A stretch of DNA of 64,000 nucleotides from Georgenia daeguensis (GTDB taxonomy: Bacteria; Actinomycetota; Actinomycetes; Actinomycetales; Actinomycetaceae): the NCBI RefSeq assembly GCF_039537705.1, contig NZ_BAABBA010000003.1, positions 124,001-188,000 on the forward strand. Direction: 5' to 3'. Made by a program: the position numbers and the translations under genes. The notes under the pieces were generated by a model. That model saw only the letters and a list, made by a program, of their open reading frames with translations. It had not been told where the DNA came from and searched no databases. Every line of letters starts with the position of its first letter. The stretch's first letter is position 1. Of this stretch, positions 1-8,841 are shown piece by piece.

Positions 1-1
1 C

Positions 2-160
2 ACGCTGACCGGCTGCTCGATCGTCGCCGTCGTCCGTGACTCGGAGATCGTCCCGGGCCCTGGCCCTGATGAGCCGCTGCTCGAGGGCGACGTGCTCGTC
101 GCGGTGGGGTCGGAGGCGGGCCTGGAGAAACTCAGCTCGCTCCTCAGCGTGCAGGGCTGA
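2..160 (+). CDS. TrkA-C domain protein, 3' end only
   Basis: The window opens inside this gene; 52 C-terminal residues remain, ending in LSSLLSVQG and a TGA. The fragment has the look of the end of a TrkA-C (RCK C-terminal) domain, with a EGDVLVAVGSEAGLEKL stretch of the kind that closes such domains. TrkA-C domains bind nucleotides or ions and gate potassium channels and antiporters. The next gene, 10 nt downstream on the same strand, is a CPA2-type antiporter, so this is probably the regulatory subunit of a KhtTU-like K+/H+ antiporter. The N-terminal part lies outside the window. Confidence 0.65.
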   Translation, partial: TLTGCSIVAVVRDSEIVPGPGPDEPLLEGDVLVAVGSEAGLEKLSSLLSVQG

Positions 161-170
161 GGAGAATGCC

Positions 171-1331
171 GTGGACGGCACCGCCGTGCTCCTGCTGGAG
201 CTCGGTGCGGTCTTCCTCCTGCTGTCGTTGCTCGGCCTGCTCGCGCGCGCCGTCGGCCTCTCAACCATCCCGCTCACGCTGGTGGCGGGGCTCGTCCTCG
301 GCGAGGGCGGAGCCGCTGCGCTGACGGAGGCCGGGCCGTTCGTCGAGGGGGCGGCTCAGATCGGCTTGGTGCTCCTCCTGCTCGCGCTCGGGCTGGAATT
401 CTCGTCCACCGAGCTGGTGGTGTCCCTACGGCGTCATGCGCCCTCGGGGCTCGTCGATCTTGTTCTCAACGCCACGCCGGGCTTGGTGGTCGGTCTCGTC
501 ATCGGGCTGCCGTGGGAGGGGGCGATGGCGCTGGCCGGCGTCACCTGGATCTCGTCCTCGGGCATCGTCGCCCGGCTGCTCGACGACCTCGGTCGACTAG
601 CCAACAGAGAGACGCCGGCGGTGCTGTCCGTGCTGGTGCTGGAGGACATCGCGATGGCGTTGTTTCTGCCGCTGCTCGCAGTCGCCCTGGCGGGTACCGG
701 TCCGTTGCGGGCGGTCGCCGCGGTCGCCCTGGCCGTGGGGACCGTGCTGATCGTGCTCGCGGCGGCGCACCGGCACGGTCATCGGCTCGGGAGGTTGCTT
801 GCCCATCCGGACGACGAGCAGGTCCTGCTGCGGTTGTTCGCGCTGACCATGTTGGTGGCTGGCCTTGCGGAGGCGGTCGGTGCCTCGGCCGCAATCGGGG
901 CCTTCCTGGTTGGGATCGCTGTCCCGGCGTCGTTCGCCGACCGTGCGCGGATGATCCTCCGACCGCTTCGAGATCTGTTCGCTGCCATCTTCTTCTTTGC
1001 GTTCGGCCTCTCGGTCGACCCAGGAGGCGTGCTGCCGGTGCTGCCGGCGATCCTCGTGCTGGCCGTAGTCACGACGGCGACGAAGGTGGTAACCGGGTGG
1101 TACGCCGCCGGCCGCGATGGTGTCGGGCGACGTGGCCGTCTGCGTGCAGGTACGGCACTCGTCGCGCGTGGTGAGTTCTCCATCGTGATCGCGGGGCTCG
1201 CGGCGTCGGCTGGACTGGCTGAGGTGGGACCCGTCGCCGCCGGGTATGTGCTCGCGCTCGCGGTCCTCGGTCCCGTGCTCGCACGTACAGCAACGGCGGG
1301 TCCATCGCCGGCGCGAACCAAGACTGGATAA
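171..1331 (+). CDS. Cation:proton antiporter, CPA2 (Na_H_Exchanger) family
   Basis: Predicted 386-residue integral membrane protein with about 11-12 hydrophobic segments running from residue 5 almost to the end. Family features are the long Gly/Leu-rich helices, the LVLEDIAM segment with paired acidic residues in mid-protein and the LVARGEFSIVIAG helix late in the protein. Such proteins exchange K+ or Na+ for H+ across the cytoplasmic membrane. The start is taken as GTG 171 because GGAGAA lies just upstream and because the hydrophobic part begins directly after it; the frame is open further upstream but overlaps the TrkA-C gene. It lacks its own RCK domain, fitting control by the preceding partial gene. 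The stop is only 4 bp from the stop of the convergent prepilin peptidase gene. Confidence 0.85.
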   Translation: MDGTAVLLLELGAVFLLLSLLGLLARAVGLSTIPLTLVAGLVLGEGGAAALTEAGPFVEGAAQIGLVLLLLALGLEFSSTELVVSLRRHAPSGLVDLVLNATPGLVVGLVIGLPWEGAMALAGVTWISSSGIVARLLDDLGRLANRETPAVLSVLVLEDIAMALFLPLLAVALAGTGPLRAVAAVALAVGTVLIVLAAAHRHGHRLGRLLAHPDDEQVLLRLFALTMLVAGLAEAVGASAAIGAFLVGIAVPASFADRARMILRPLRDLFAAIFFFAFGLSVDPGGVLPVLPAILVLAVVTTATKVVTGWYAAGRDGVGRRGRLRAGTALVARGEFSIVIAGLAASAGLAEVGPVAAGYVLALAVLGPVLARTATAGPSPARTKTG

Positions 1332-1335
1332 GACT

Positions 1336-1986
1336 TCAAGCGACTCCGGGGAAGACGACCGGACCCCACGCTGCACCGACCGCAGCGCCGGCGATCATCG
1401 GCGGTCCGAACGGTACGTCGGACTTCAGTGTCGCCTTCCGCAGTACGAGCAGGACGACGACGACGATCGCGTTGATGGCGAAGGCAGCGAATGTCCCAAG
1501 GACGACGTGTGGCCACCCGAACCAGCCGAGGAACATCCCGAGGACTCCTGAAAGCTTGACGTCTCCGAGGCCGAGGCCGGCGGGATAGGCGTAAGCCATC
1601 GCGAAGTACACGGTAAGCAGCACGGCTCCAGCGACCACAGAGCGGCCCAGATCGCTCCATTGCCCATTGACGGCGGCGGCCAGGGTCAGAAGAACCAGCA
1701 CGGCCGGGTACATCGGGAGGACGACCACGTCGGGGAGTCGATGCTCGGCGAGGTCGATGACGATGAGGACGGCACACGCCGTTGACAGGACGGAGAACGC
1801 CAGCATCTCAGCCCAGGTAGTCCCTATGATGGCAGCGCCCGCACCGCCGGCGGCCGCGAGCACGACGACGATGAGCGACGAGGACCAAGACGACGGTCGG
1901 ACGTGCCCGCTGACGCTCTTCTTCAAAACGACGGCGCCGCCCGCGCTGGCGAATGCGGCGGTGGCCCCGAGCCACACCCCGCTCAC
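1336..1986 (-). CDS. Type IV prepilin peptidase, A24 family (TadV/CpaA-like)
   Basis: Predicted 216-residue polytopic membrane aspartic peptidase. Both catalytic motifs of the A24 family are visible: IDLAEHRLPD (first Asp) and GLGLGDVKL (the GxGD motif, second Asp). It should cleave the short leader of the Flp pilin and of the TadE/TadG pseudopilins encoded upstream in the same operon. There is no N-terminal methyltransferase domain, as usual in Tad-type peptidases. The start is GTG 1986, which overlaps the TGA of the upstream TadC gene (GTGA) and indicates translational coupling. It is the last gene of the Tad operon. Confidence 0.88.
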   Translation of the reverse strand: MSGVWLGATAAFASAGGAVVLKKSVSGHVRPSSWSSSLIVVVLAAAGGAGAAIIGTTWAEMLAFSVLSTACAVLIVIDLAEHRLPDVVVLPMYPAVLVLLTLAAAVNGQWSDLGRSVVAGAVLLTVYFAMAYAYPAGLGLGDVKLSGVLGMFLGWFGWPHVVLGTFAAFAINAIVVVVLLVLRKATLKSDVPFGPPMIAGAAVGAAWGPVVFPGVA

Positions 1987-2879
1987 CCGCTGAAGGCCTC
2001 GACGATGTCCATGGCCGCAGGACCCATGAGCACGATGAAGAGCACCGGGAGGATGCACATCATCAGGGGGAAGATGACCTTGATCGGAATCTCCATCGCC
2101 TTCTTCTCGGCGCGCTGGCGGCGCTTCCGCCGCATCTCCGAGGCCTGTGTGCGCAGCACGTCGGCGATGGCTATCCCATAGGTGTCCGCCTGGATCACGG
2201 CGCGGATGAAGCGTCGAAGGTCCTGGACGTCAGTCCGACTCGCCAGGGCCTCGAAAGCCCGTCGGCGCGATTGACCCATCTGGATGTCCTGCAGGGTGCG
2301 CACCAGTTCCTCGGCCAGCGGTCCGGTGCCATTCCTGCCTGCGCGGGCCATGGCGGCGTCGAAGCCCAGCCCGGCTTCCACCGCGATGGTCATCTGGTCG
2401 AGAGTGTCAGCAAGCTCCAGCGTGATCTTCTCGCTACGCTCGATGCCGCGGCTGTACAGAAGGAGTTCGGGCAAGAAGTAGCAGACGACAGTGGCGAGGC
2501 CGCCGGTCAGCACGATCAGGGGGCTCGCGGACGAGCTGACGAGGAGGAACGTCAGGAACGCCGCGAGAACCGAGGCAGCGGGCTTGAGGACCAGCAGTCG
2601 GTCCACCGACCAGGTAGCGGGGCGGCCGGCGCGGGCGTGCAGCTTCTCCAGGAAGCGCACCATACCGGGAGCGGTCAGCCGTCGGGCGAGCGACTCCAGG
2701 CTTGAACGAGCTTGGGGCGCGACGTCACCCTCCTGCCCGAGAACGACCTGGTCCAGACCCCGGTGGAGATTGGACAGCGCGCGCTGGCGATTCCGGTCGG
2801 GTCCCACGACGAGTGTCCAGATCAGCAGCCCTAACGCGACGCTGATGGTGGCAATACCGACCGCCACAGAGACTGGCAC
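1983..2879 (-). CDS. tadC: Tad pilus inner-membrane platform protein TadC (type II secretion F family)
   Basis: 298 residues. The T2SSF domain is visible around residues 120-250, with transmembrane segments near the N-terminus, around residues 100-140 and at the C-terminus (IFPLMMCILPVLFIVL). The EAGLGFDAAMARA and QADTYGIAIADVLR stretches are typical of TadC. With TadB it forms the platform on which the TadA ATPase works to assemble the Flp pilus. It lies 26 bp downstream of tadB and overlaps the prepilin peptidase gene by 4 bp. Confidence 0.88.
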   Translation of the reverse strand: MPVSVAVGIATISVALGLLIWTLVVGPDRNRQRALSNLHRGLDQVVLGQEGDVAPQARSSLESLARRLTAPGMVRFLEKLHARAGRPATWSVDRLLVLKPAASVLAAFLTFLLVSSSASPLIVLTGGLATVVCYFLPELLLYSRGIERSEKITLELADTLDQMTIAVEAGLGFDAAMARAGRNGTGPLAEELVRTLQDIQMGQSRRRAFEALASRTDVQDLRRFIRAVIQADTYGIAIADVLRTQASEMRRKRRQRAEKKAMEIPIKVIFPLMMCILPVLFIVLMGPAAMDIVEAFSG

Positions 2880-2905
2880 GAAAAGATCCTCCTCGTCTCG
2901 GTCGG

Positions 2906-3850
2906 TCAGAATCTGATCTGAACGACTTTGCGCATCCAGATCCCACCGACGATGAGGAGGACGATCGCAAGTACGATTAGGCCGTATCCGACAAGGCTAT
3001 CCGTGAACTTCCCAATGTATGTTGGATTAGCGACGCTGAGAAAGCCGGTGATGCCGAACGGTAGTGCCATGAGCACGTATGCGGAAAGCTTCCCTTCGGC
3101 GGCGAGCGTCTTGACCTGTCGACGGATGTCGTTGCGTTCCCGGATCGTGTTCCCGACTCCGTCGAGCACTTCAGCGAGGTTGCCGCCAACCTCCCGGTTG
3201 ATCGCGACAGCCTGGGTCACCCAGACGAAGTCTTCGCTTCCCATCCGGGCTGCCGTCTCCTCGAGCGCGGCGTTCACCTCGCGCCCAAGCCGTGTTTCGT
3301 TGATGATCCGGGCGAACTCCTCCGAGGTGGGCTCCTCGGCCTCGCGAGCCACGGAGTCGAGCGCCTGGAGCATGCTGTGTCCAGCACGGAGGGAGCTCGC
3401 CATGAGTTGCAGCGAGTCGTCGAGCTGATCGGCGAACGCCGCGCGACGGCGGTCCGCCTTGATGGAGAGGACGACCCTGGCGCCGATCGGGATCATCACG
3501 GCAAAGAGCACACCGAGGAGGAGACCGCCGACAAGAGTGCCGAGGGCTCCTGCGACCAGACAGGCGACAACGACGAGAAAAACGAAGTCCTGGAACCGGG
3601 CCTTCACACCAGCCTGCTCGAGCACCGAGCCGAGCCCCGATGCACGTACGCCCATCAATCGGCCGATCGCGCTTGTGGCCACGCTCGCCCCGCGAGCGAG
3701 CGGACCTGACGACTCACCCGCGTACGGGCGCCGTCGATCAGCGGGTAGGCGAACTGGGCGGGGGGCCAGCAGCAGGTAGACCGTGATGGCGAGTGCGAGC
3801 GCGCCTGATCCCAGACCGACGACGACGGTCGGCGGGAGCTGACCGATCAT
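2906..3850 (-). CDS. tadB: Tad pilus inner-membrane platform protein TadB (type II secretion F family)
   Basis: 314 residues with an N-terminal hydrophobic segment, a soluble cationic stretch, a central membrane pair near residues 85-130, the T2SSF region (QLMASSLRAGHSMLQAL, REVGGNLAEVLDGV) and C-terminal membrane helices. The NREVGGNLAEVL signature is characteristic of TadB/GspF proteins. It is the partner of TadC in the pilus assembly platform. The start ATG overlaps the stop of the upstream ATPase gene by 4 bp (ATGA), so the two are translationally coupled. Confidence 0.88.
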   Translation of the reverse strand: MIGQLPPTVVVGLGSGALALAITVYLLLAPRPVRLPADRRRPYAGESSGPLARGASVATSAIGRLMGVRASGLGSVLEQAGVKARFQDFVFLVVVACLVAGALGTLVGGLLLGVLFAVMIPIGARVVLSIKADRRRAAFADQLDDSLQLMASSLRAGHSMLQALDSVAREAEEPTSEEFARIINETRLGREVNAALEETAARMGSEDFVWVTQAVAINREVGGNLAEVLDGVGNTIRERNDIRRQVKTLAAEGKLSAYVLMALPFGITGFLSVANPTYIGKFTDSLVGYGLIVLAIVLLIVGGIWMRKVVQIRF

Positions 3851-5358
3851 CGGAAGGTCCCGGTGGGAGTACCGAACACTCGGGGGGAGAGATGAATTCC
3901 GAGCTCCTGGAACCGGTCCGTGAACCGGGGCCGGATCCCGGTCGGGACAGGAGTTCCGAGGAACCGACCATTGGCGTCCACGCCGGCCGAGTAGTCGAAC
4001 AGGAACGCGTCCTGAAGCGTGACGGTCTGCCCCTCCATGCCCTGGACCTCGGTGACGGCGGTGACCCGCCGGGTGCCGTCCCGGAGGCGGGTGAGCTGGA
4101 CGAGGACATCGACGGCCGAGGCGATCTGCTCCCGGATGGCGCGCAGCGGTAGATCCATGCCTGCCATGAGGACGAGCGTCTCTAGCCGCGCGATCGCGTC
4201 ACGCGGAGAGTTCGCGTGCACCGTGGAGAGCGATCCGTCGTGGCCTGTGTTCATCGCCTGCAGCATGTCGAGACTCTCTCCGCCACGGACCTCGCCGACG
4301 ACAATGCGGTCGGGGCGCATACGCAGGGAGTTTCGCACCAGGTCGCGGATGCTGATCTCGCCCTTTCCCTCGATGTTGGGCGGGCGGCTCTCCAGACGCA
4401 CCACGTGCTCTTGCTGCAACTGGAGCTCGACCGCGTCCTCGATCGTGACGATCCGTTCGTCGTTGGGGATGAACGACGAAAGCACGTTGAGCAGGGTCGT
4501 CTTACCGGTACCGGTACCACCGGAGACGATGACGTTGAGCCGGGCCTCCACGCACGCGTGCAGAAGCTCGGCCATCTCCGGCGTCAGGGTGCCGAAGTTG
4601 ATGAGGTCCGCCACCTTGAACGGATCCTTGGAGAATTTGCGGATGGTCAGCGACGAGCCGCTGAAGGCGAGGGGCGGGATAACCGCGTTCACACGGGAGC
4701 CGTCGGGGAGGCGGGCGTCGACCAGCGGCGACGACTCGTCGATGCGACGTCCGACCCGGGACACGATGCGCTCGATGATGCGGCGCAGGTGCTCCTCGGA
4801 GGCGAAGCGGGCATCGCTGCGTGTGAGTTTGCCCTTGTGTTCGACGTAGACCATCTCCGGGCCGTTGACCATGATCTCGGTGATCTCCGGATCATCGAGC
4901 AGCCGCTGGAGGGGACCGTGACCAAGGACGTCGTCCTGCACGTCACGGATGAGGCGGAGGCGCTCCTCGGCGGATAGTGGAACCTTTTCTTCCTCAACGA
5001 CGTGGTTCAGTTCCGTGCGCACCAGCTTGTGCAACTGCTGCTCGCTCAGAGAGGTGTCGTTCAATCGGGCACCCATGCGCTCGAAAAGCGCGGTTGATGC
5101 CCGGTCCTTGAGCTTCGTTAAGGCATCACCGCCGCTGCCGTCCGATGTCTCGCCTACCCCGGCCGCAGCAGGGGGCGTTGTCGAGGCGCTGCGCCGACGG
5201 TCAAGTGCCGACGTCAGCGACGGACGCGAATCTGCTGGCGGGACGGGTGCGTCTGCCGCCATCGGCACGCTGACCGGCGTGGCCGGCGCAGGGGGCGCCG
5301 ATGGCGGGGCGGCAATCTCCGGCGATTGGGCCGCGCGAAGCCGCTCGGACAGTTTCAT
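3847..5358 (-). CDS. tadA: Tad pilus assembly ATPase TadA/CpaF
   Basis: 503-residue secretion ATPase of the VirB11/GspE superfamily that powers Flp pilus assembly. The N-terminal 75 residues are a Pro/Ala-rich low-complexity extension. Then come the CpaF N-terminal domain and the ATPase core, with Walker A GGTGTGKTT near residue 280, an Asp box (TIEDAVELQL), Walker B region (DRIVVGEVRGGE) and a His box (GSLSTVHANSP). It acts at the cytoplasmic face with TadB and TadC. The gene overlaps cpaE by one base upstream and tadB by 4 bp downstream. Confidence 0.93.
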   Translation of the reverse strand: MKLSERLRAAQSPEIAAPPSAPPAPATPVSVPMAADAPVPPADSRPSLTSALDRRRSASTTPPAAAGVGETSDGSGGDALTKLKDRASTALFERMGARLNDTSLSEQQLHKLVRTELNHVVEEEKVPLSAEERLRLIRDVQDDVLGHGPLQRLLDDPEITEIMVNGPEMVYVEHKGKLTRSDARFASEEHLRRIIERIVSRVGRRIDESSPLVDARLPDGSRVNAVIPPLAFSGSSLTIRKFSKDPFKVADLINFGTLTPEMAELLHACVEARLNVIVSGGTGTGKTTLLNVLSSFIPNDERIVTIEDAVELQLQQEHVVRLESRPPNIEGKGEISIRDLVRNSLRMRPDRIVVGEVRGGESLDMLQAMNTGHDGSLSTVHANSPRDAIARLETLVLMAGMDLPLRAIREQIASAVDVLVQLTRLRDGTRRVTAVTEVQGMEGQTVTLQDAFLFDYSAGVDANGRFLGTPVPTGIRPRFTDRFQELGIHLSPRVFGTPTGTFR

Positions 5359-6554
5359 CAGACACGCACCTTCTTCAGGCGACCGATGCCCGCGTGACGA
5401 CCGCTGCTCTTCGTGACTTCCGCGGCGGTGAACTGGGTGACGATCTTCTCGAGCTTCTTGACCATGGGGTCTCTGCCGCTCTTTTGGAGCAGTGGAACGC
5501 CTTGGTTGAGCGAGGGCAGGACGATCGGGGAGACCGGGAGCTCGTGATCGACCGAAGTCCCGATGGTGGACGAGACGTCGGCGATGGTCAGCCCGCCACG
5601 GGGGTCGCAGAAGTTGATCACGACGGTACGCGTGTCGGTCTGCAGCTCGAGCTCCGCGAGGATGTCGAGTTCCTTGCGCAGACCGCGTACTCCCAGCACG
5701 TCCATGCTCGTGATGAGGATGAGGTCGGTAGTCCGGTCCATGGCGGCGAGAGTGTGCTCGGACAGACCCGGTGCTGTGTCGACGACGACATACCGAAACT
5801 GGGAACTGAGCATTTCGAGAAGGCGGCTGACCTCGTCCCCGCTGATGGTGTCGGCCGCGGCCGGGGACTCGGGCGCACAGATCGCATACAACCCTGTGGG
5901 GTGCAACGTGAGGAACGTCTTCAGGGCCATCGTGTCGCGGCTGGCAGGACCGCGGACAGTGTCGAGCAGCGAGTAGTCCGGGGTGAGGTTCAGTGCGGTA
6001 GCGACGTCACCGAACTGCACGTCGAGGTCCACCAGCACGGTTGAGCCCGGCTCTGCGCGGGCCAGGCCCACCGCCAGGTTCGTTGCTAGCGTCGTCTTCC
6101 CCACGCCGCCCTTGGGAGAGACGACGCTAAGTACGCGGCCTGAGACCAGCGTCGACGGCACGGCGACGATGTCGGAGGGGTTGGTTGGCAGGGCCGCAGC
6201 TCGGTCGATCGCCGCGCGAATCGTTACCACGTCCGCCTGCGGATGAAGAACATCCCGTACCCCGGCGCGCAGGGCGGCCAGTCCGATCTCCTGCTCGGCG
6301 TCGCTCACTAGCAGAACGGCGATCGACGGGAACTTGTCACGGAGCCGCTCCGTGAGTTCGAGCGCACCGCGGACCGCCGATCCCGCATCGATAACGATGA
6401 TGTCCGGGAGGGCAGCACCGTGCAGGAGACGGACGAGTTGTTCCGGGTTGGTGGGTATCGGCCCGGGCGGCAGGAGGAGGAAGGCGCCGCCGGTCGCTTC
6501 GCGGAAGCGCTGCTCGAACTCAGCAGAGTCTGCGAAAAGGACGATTCGTGTCAT
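5358..6554 (-). CDS. cpaE: CpaE/TadZ-like pilus localisation ATPase (receiver-like domain plus MinD/ParA domain)
   Basis: 398 residues. Residues 1-115 form a receiver-like domain (LPDIIVIDAGSA) without a clear phosphorylation triad; residues 135-370 are a ParA/MinD ATPase with the deviant Walker A KGGVGKTT near residue 148 and a VDLDVQFGDVATAL switch region. Such proteins place the Tad machine at particular sites in the cell. It sits between the CpaB gene (4 bp ATGA overlap) and tadA (1 bp overlap), the standard actinobacterial order. Confidence 0.88.
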   Translation of the reverse strand: MTRIVLFADSAEFEQRFREATGGAFLLLPPGPIPTNPEQLVRLLHGAALPDIIVIDAGSAVRGALELTERLRDKFPSIAVLLVSDAEQEIGLAALRAGVRDVLHPQADVVTIRAAIDRAAALPTNPSDIVAVPSTLVSGRVLSVVSPKGGVGKTTLATNLAVGLARAEPGSTVLVDLDVQFGDVATALNLTPDYSLLDTVRGPASRDTMALKTFLTLHPTGLYAICAPESPAAADTISGDEVSRLLEMLSSQFRYVVVDTAPGLSEHTLAAMDRTTDLILITSMDVLGVRGLRKELDILAELELQTDTRTVVINFCDPRGGLTIADVSSTIGTSVDHELPVSPIVLPSLNQGVPLLQKSGRDPMVKKLEKIVTQFTAAEVTKSSGRHAGIGRLKKVRV

Positions 6555-7360
6555 TGGTAGACGTTCTCCCTCGTCACGGCTCGAGTGCCGTCGACACTCG
6601 CCTCGTCGTCCTCGATGGAGAGCCAGATCTGCTCGAACTCTGCCGCGTAAACCAGTTTCTCGGCATCGGGGGCGCCTAGCGCGAGCGTGACCATGATCTG
6701 CGCCGTCGGGACGGATTCGGCCGGAGCCTGAGCGGCCTCTGTCGAAGCCGCAGGGGCGACCTCATCAGAGTCGGCCGTCGGCGTAGCGGGCGCGACCGCG
6801 CCCTGCACCCGTGTAACCAGCGCCTTGTGAAGAACCAGATGGGTTTGATTGCCGCTTTCCCCTGGCGCCGGCGTAGCTGCCTCACCCTCGGCTCCGGCCG
6901 CCTCCGCCGCAAGGGAGATAAAAACGCCGACCGTGTCGCCCTCAGTGAGGTGGCCGCCCAGCACCCTGACTGGGTCTAGCTGAACGGTGACCTGGTGAAG
7001 GCCCGCGGGGACTTCGACCGCCGTTCGCGCTGCGGCAACTTCCGCAGTGACGAACCGATGGCTGGCGAGCTGCTCGCCCGGGACCAGTTCTCCGGCGGTG
7101 ACCATGCCGGCCACATCGTCGAGCGTGGTCAGGGCGCCTGGGGCGACCGCAGAGCCAGGAATGCTTTTCACGGTCACTGACTCGGTCAGAGCCTCGGCGC
7201 TGGTGCCTTCGCCGATCGGCACGGACGCGACGAGCACCTCTACCGGCTCGAGAGCGGCTACAGCGCGGGCGTCGGCCCGACCGACGTAACCGATGAGAAG
7301 GGTTCCTCCCAAAATTGCGAGAAGAACGGCAGCAAGGGCGGCAAGGACACGACGATTCAC
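6551..7360 (-). CDS. cpaB: Flp pilus assembly protein CpaB/RcpC (SAF domain)
   Basis: 269 residues. An N-terminal membrane anchor (VLAALAAVLLAILGGTLLIGYV) is followed by a SAF-type domain (VLVASVPIGEGTSAEALTES, GELVPGEQL) and an RcpC-like domain around residues 120-250, interrupted by an Ala/Pro-rich stretch. CpaB proteins are periplasmic or extracytoplasmic accessory components of the Tad apparatus. The start is GTG 7360, 7 bp after the stop of the upstream pilin-like gene; longer forms would extend into that gene. It overlaps cpaE by 4 bp. Confidence 0.82.
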   Translation of the reverse strand: MNRRVLAALAAVLLAILGGTLLIGYVGRADARAVAALEPVEVLVASVPIGEGTSAEALTESVTVKSIPGSAVAPGALTTLDDVAGMVTAGELVPGEQLASHRFVTAEVAAARTAVEVPAGLHQVTVQLDPVRVLGGHLTEGDTVGVFISLAAEAAGAEGEAATPAPGESGNQTHLVLHKALVTRVQGAVAPATPTADSDEVAPAASTEAAQAPAESVPTAQIMVTLALGAPDAEKLVYAAEFEQIWLSIEDDEASVDGTRAVTRENVYQ

Positions 7361-7367
7361 TGTGGTC

Positions 7368-8402
7368 TCAATCTGTGAGGTGCACGGACTTGGCACCAAG
7401 GTCCGCGGCGTCGGGGTCGGACGATGGCTGACCCGAGAGGTCGCTCACCTCCGTGAATTGCCCGACTATGCACTGCCCGTTGCCGTTGTTGCAGCCGCTC
7501 GTTCCCGTTCCGAGCTTGACGGTCTGCTCTCCCTGGATCATCAACCACATGCCTACGACTTTGAAACCGACGTAGCCATAAACGGTGTAGACGCCAGGCG
7601 CCCCGCCGCCCTCGGCGAAGTTGTAGACCGGGAGCGCCACGGTCTTGCCGATGAGGCCGGTGAGGTACTCCGTCGTGCATTCGGAGGGACCGGGGTTACC
7701 CGGATTGTTCGAGACAGGTTCGCCCACCGTCGTGTACACACTGCAGACCCCGGAGTCTGTGCCATCCGTAATCCAAGAGAATCCACCCGGCATTGTCAGG
7801 GAGCTCGAGGCACCTTCCGGTGTGCAGCTGTAATCCTTCGGAGCACCGGACGAAGAAGGATGGTCGAGATAGATTTGGACAATCGCGGACGTGTTCTGGA
7901 ACGTGTACTCACCAGTAAGTGGGTCAACGATGAAGGAAGTCCCGGCCGCCTGGGCGAGCTTGTCGATCTCGCAGACGGAGAAAATCAGAGGCAGTGTGTC
8001 AGCGCCGCCTGGGACGTCCCAGGCGGCGGTGGCACGTGCCACCACATCACTCTCTTCGAAGCCAAGGACGGGTGCGAGCCAATGCTGACGGATACCGGCA
8101 GTCTCGACGGTGACAGTTCCGGCGTTCGGCTCGAGCGTCACAACAGGCGCTTCCGTGTCGCCATCGTTCTTATTGGCGTCAGAGAAGTCCTGCGCAACGG
8201 CATTCGGGTCCGCCGTGCAGCTACCAACCGCGCAGTCCTGGGCGATCGCGAGCGCCGCCGCGTCCGCGCCGAGCTGGAGCTGTTGACGGTCAGCGTGAAC
8301 CGCGGCAACGTCGATCGCGATCGCGCCGAAGCCGATCAGGGGAATCATCAAGAGCGCGACAACAACCGCGACGGCCCCACGCTCACCTTTCAACCGTTGC
8401 AT
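7368..8402 (-). CDS. TadG-like pseudopilin (Flp pilus-assembly TadE/G-like domain)
   Basis: 344 residues beginning MQRLKGERGAVAVVVALL, the type IV pilin-like start of TadG proteins (short cationic leader, then a hydrophobic helix with GAVAV). The rest is extracytoplasmic, Gly/Ser/Thr-rich, with eight or more cysteines, which suggests disulfides. It should be a minor pseudopilin of the Tad pilus. ATG 8402 is chosen because it places the leader directly at the start; it overlaps the end of the TadE gene by 13 bp. The protein lacks an obvious von Willebrand A domain, unlike long proteobacterial TadG. Confidence 0.75.
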   Translation of the reverse strand: MQRLKGERGAVAVVVALLMIPLIGFGAIAIDVAAVHADRQQLQLGADAAALAIAQDCAVGSCTADPNAVAQDFSDANKNDGDTEAPVVTLEPNAGTVTVETAGIRQHWLAPVLGFEESDVVARATAAWDVPGGADTLPLIFSVCEIDKLAQAAGTSFIVDPLTGEYTFQNTSAIVQIYLDHPSSSGAPKDYSCTPEGASSSLTMPGGFSWITDGTDSGVCSVYTTVGEPVSNNPGNPGPSECTTEYLTGLIGKTVALPVYNFAEGGGAPGVYTVYGYVGFKVVGMWLMIQGEQTVKLGTGTSGCNNGNGQCIVGQFTEVSDLSGQPSSDPDAADLGAKSVHLTD

Positions 8403-8758
8403 CGCATGGTTCCTTTGCCGGTGAGGGTGACATCGGGGAAGAAGATAAGATCGACCGAGTGCTCTACGGATACTCTCGCAGGCTCCGTTGAGCCATCGCA
8501 CGTCAATGGTTCGACCGTGATCTGGGCATCGGCGAGTGGAAGTGATGCCGCTGCCGCCTTCGCAGATTCTTTCGCTTCAGAGACACTGTTGTGGATTGCC
8601 ATGGTGCGAACCCCCGCCCTAGCGGCGTCCGAGAGCGTGGTCTGGACGTTGTACGCGCGACCGAACTCGGTAATGCCAAGAACGAGCAACAGGAGAATCG
8701 GCACAATGAGCGCGAACTCAACGGCTGCCGCGCCCCGGTCACTTCGCTGGCTGTTCAC
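8390..8758 (-). CDS. TadE-like pseudopilin
   Basis: 122 residues: VNSQRSDRGAAAVEFALIVP at the N-terminus is the hallmark of TadE pilins (short leader, then GAAAVEFAL and a hydrophobic helix ending near LVLGITEFGRAYN). It should be cleaved by the prepilin peptidase and take part in Flp pilus biogenesis. Two tandem GTG codons (8761 and 8758) follow a GGAGG ribosome site at 8768-8772; either may be used. The gene follows the pilin gene after an 83-bp gap that holds a strong hairpin. Confidence 0.85.
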   Translation of the reverse strand: MNSQRSDRGAAAVEFALIVPILLLLVLGITEFGRAYNVQTTLSDAARAGVRTMAIHNSVSEAKESAKAAAASLPLADAQITVEPLTCDGSTEPARVSVEHSVDLIFFPDVTLTGKGTMRCNG

Positions 8759-8776
8759 CACTGACCACCTCCGAAA

Positions 8777-8818
8777 AGGCGCCGACGCGGAGACCGACTG
8801 ATCACCGCATCGGCGCCT
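8777..8818 (-). terminator. Terminator-like hairpin between the Flp pilin gene and the rest of the Tad operon
   Basis: Arms at 8777-8790 and 8805-8818 pair over 14 bp with one mismatch around a 14-nt loop. On the minus strand, the direction of the operon, the hairpin is followed by four T. It lies 24 bp after the pilin stop and just before the TadE ribosome site. A partial terminator or mRNA-stabilising hairpin here would let the pilin be made in excess over the assembly proteins. Confidence 0.65.
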
Positions 8819-8841
8819 GTGGTGCTTGTTCGGTGAACGAA

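Noticed and set aside
1336..2058. Longer prepilin peptidase starting at 2058
   Set aside because: The extra 24 residues overlap tadC and are not hydrophobic; the GTGA overlap at 1983-1986 is the natural coupled start.
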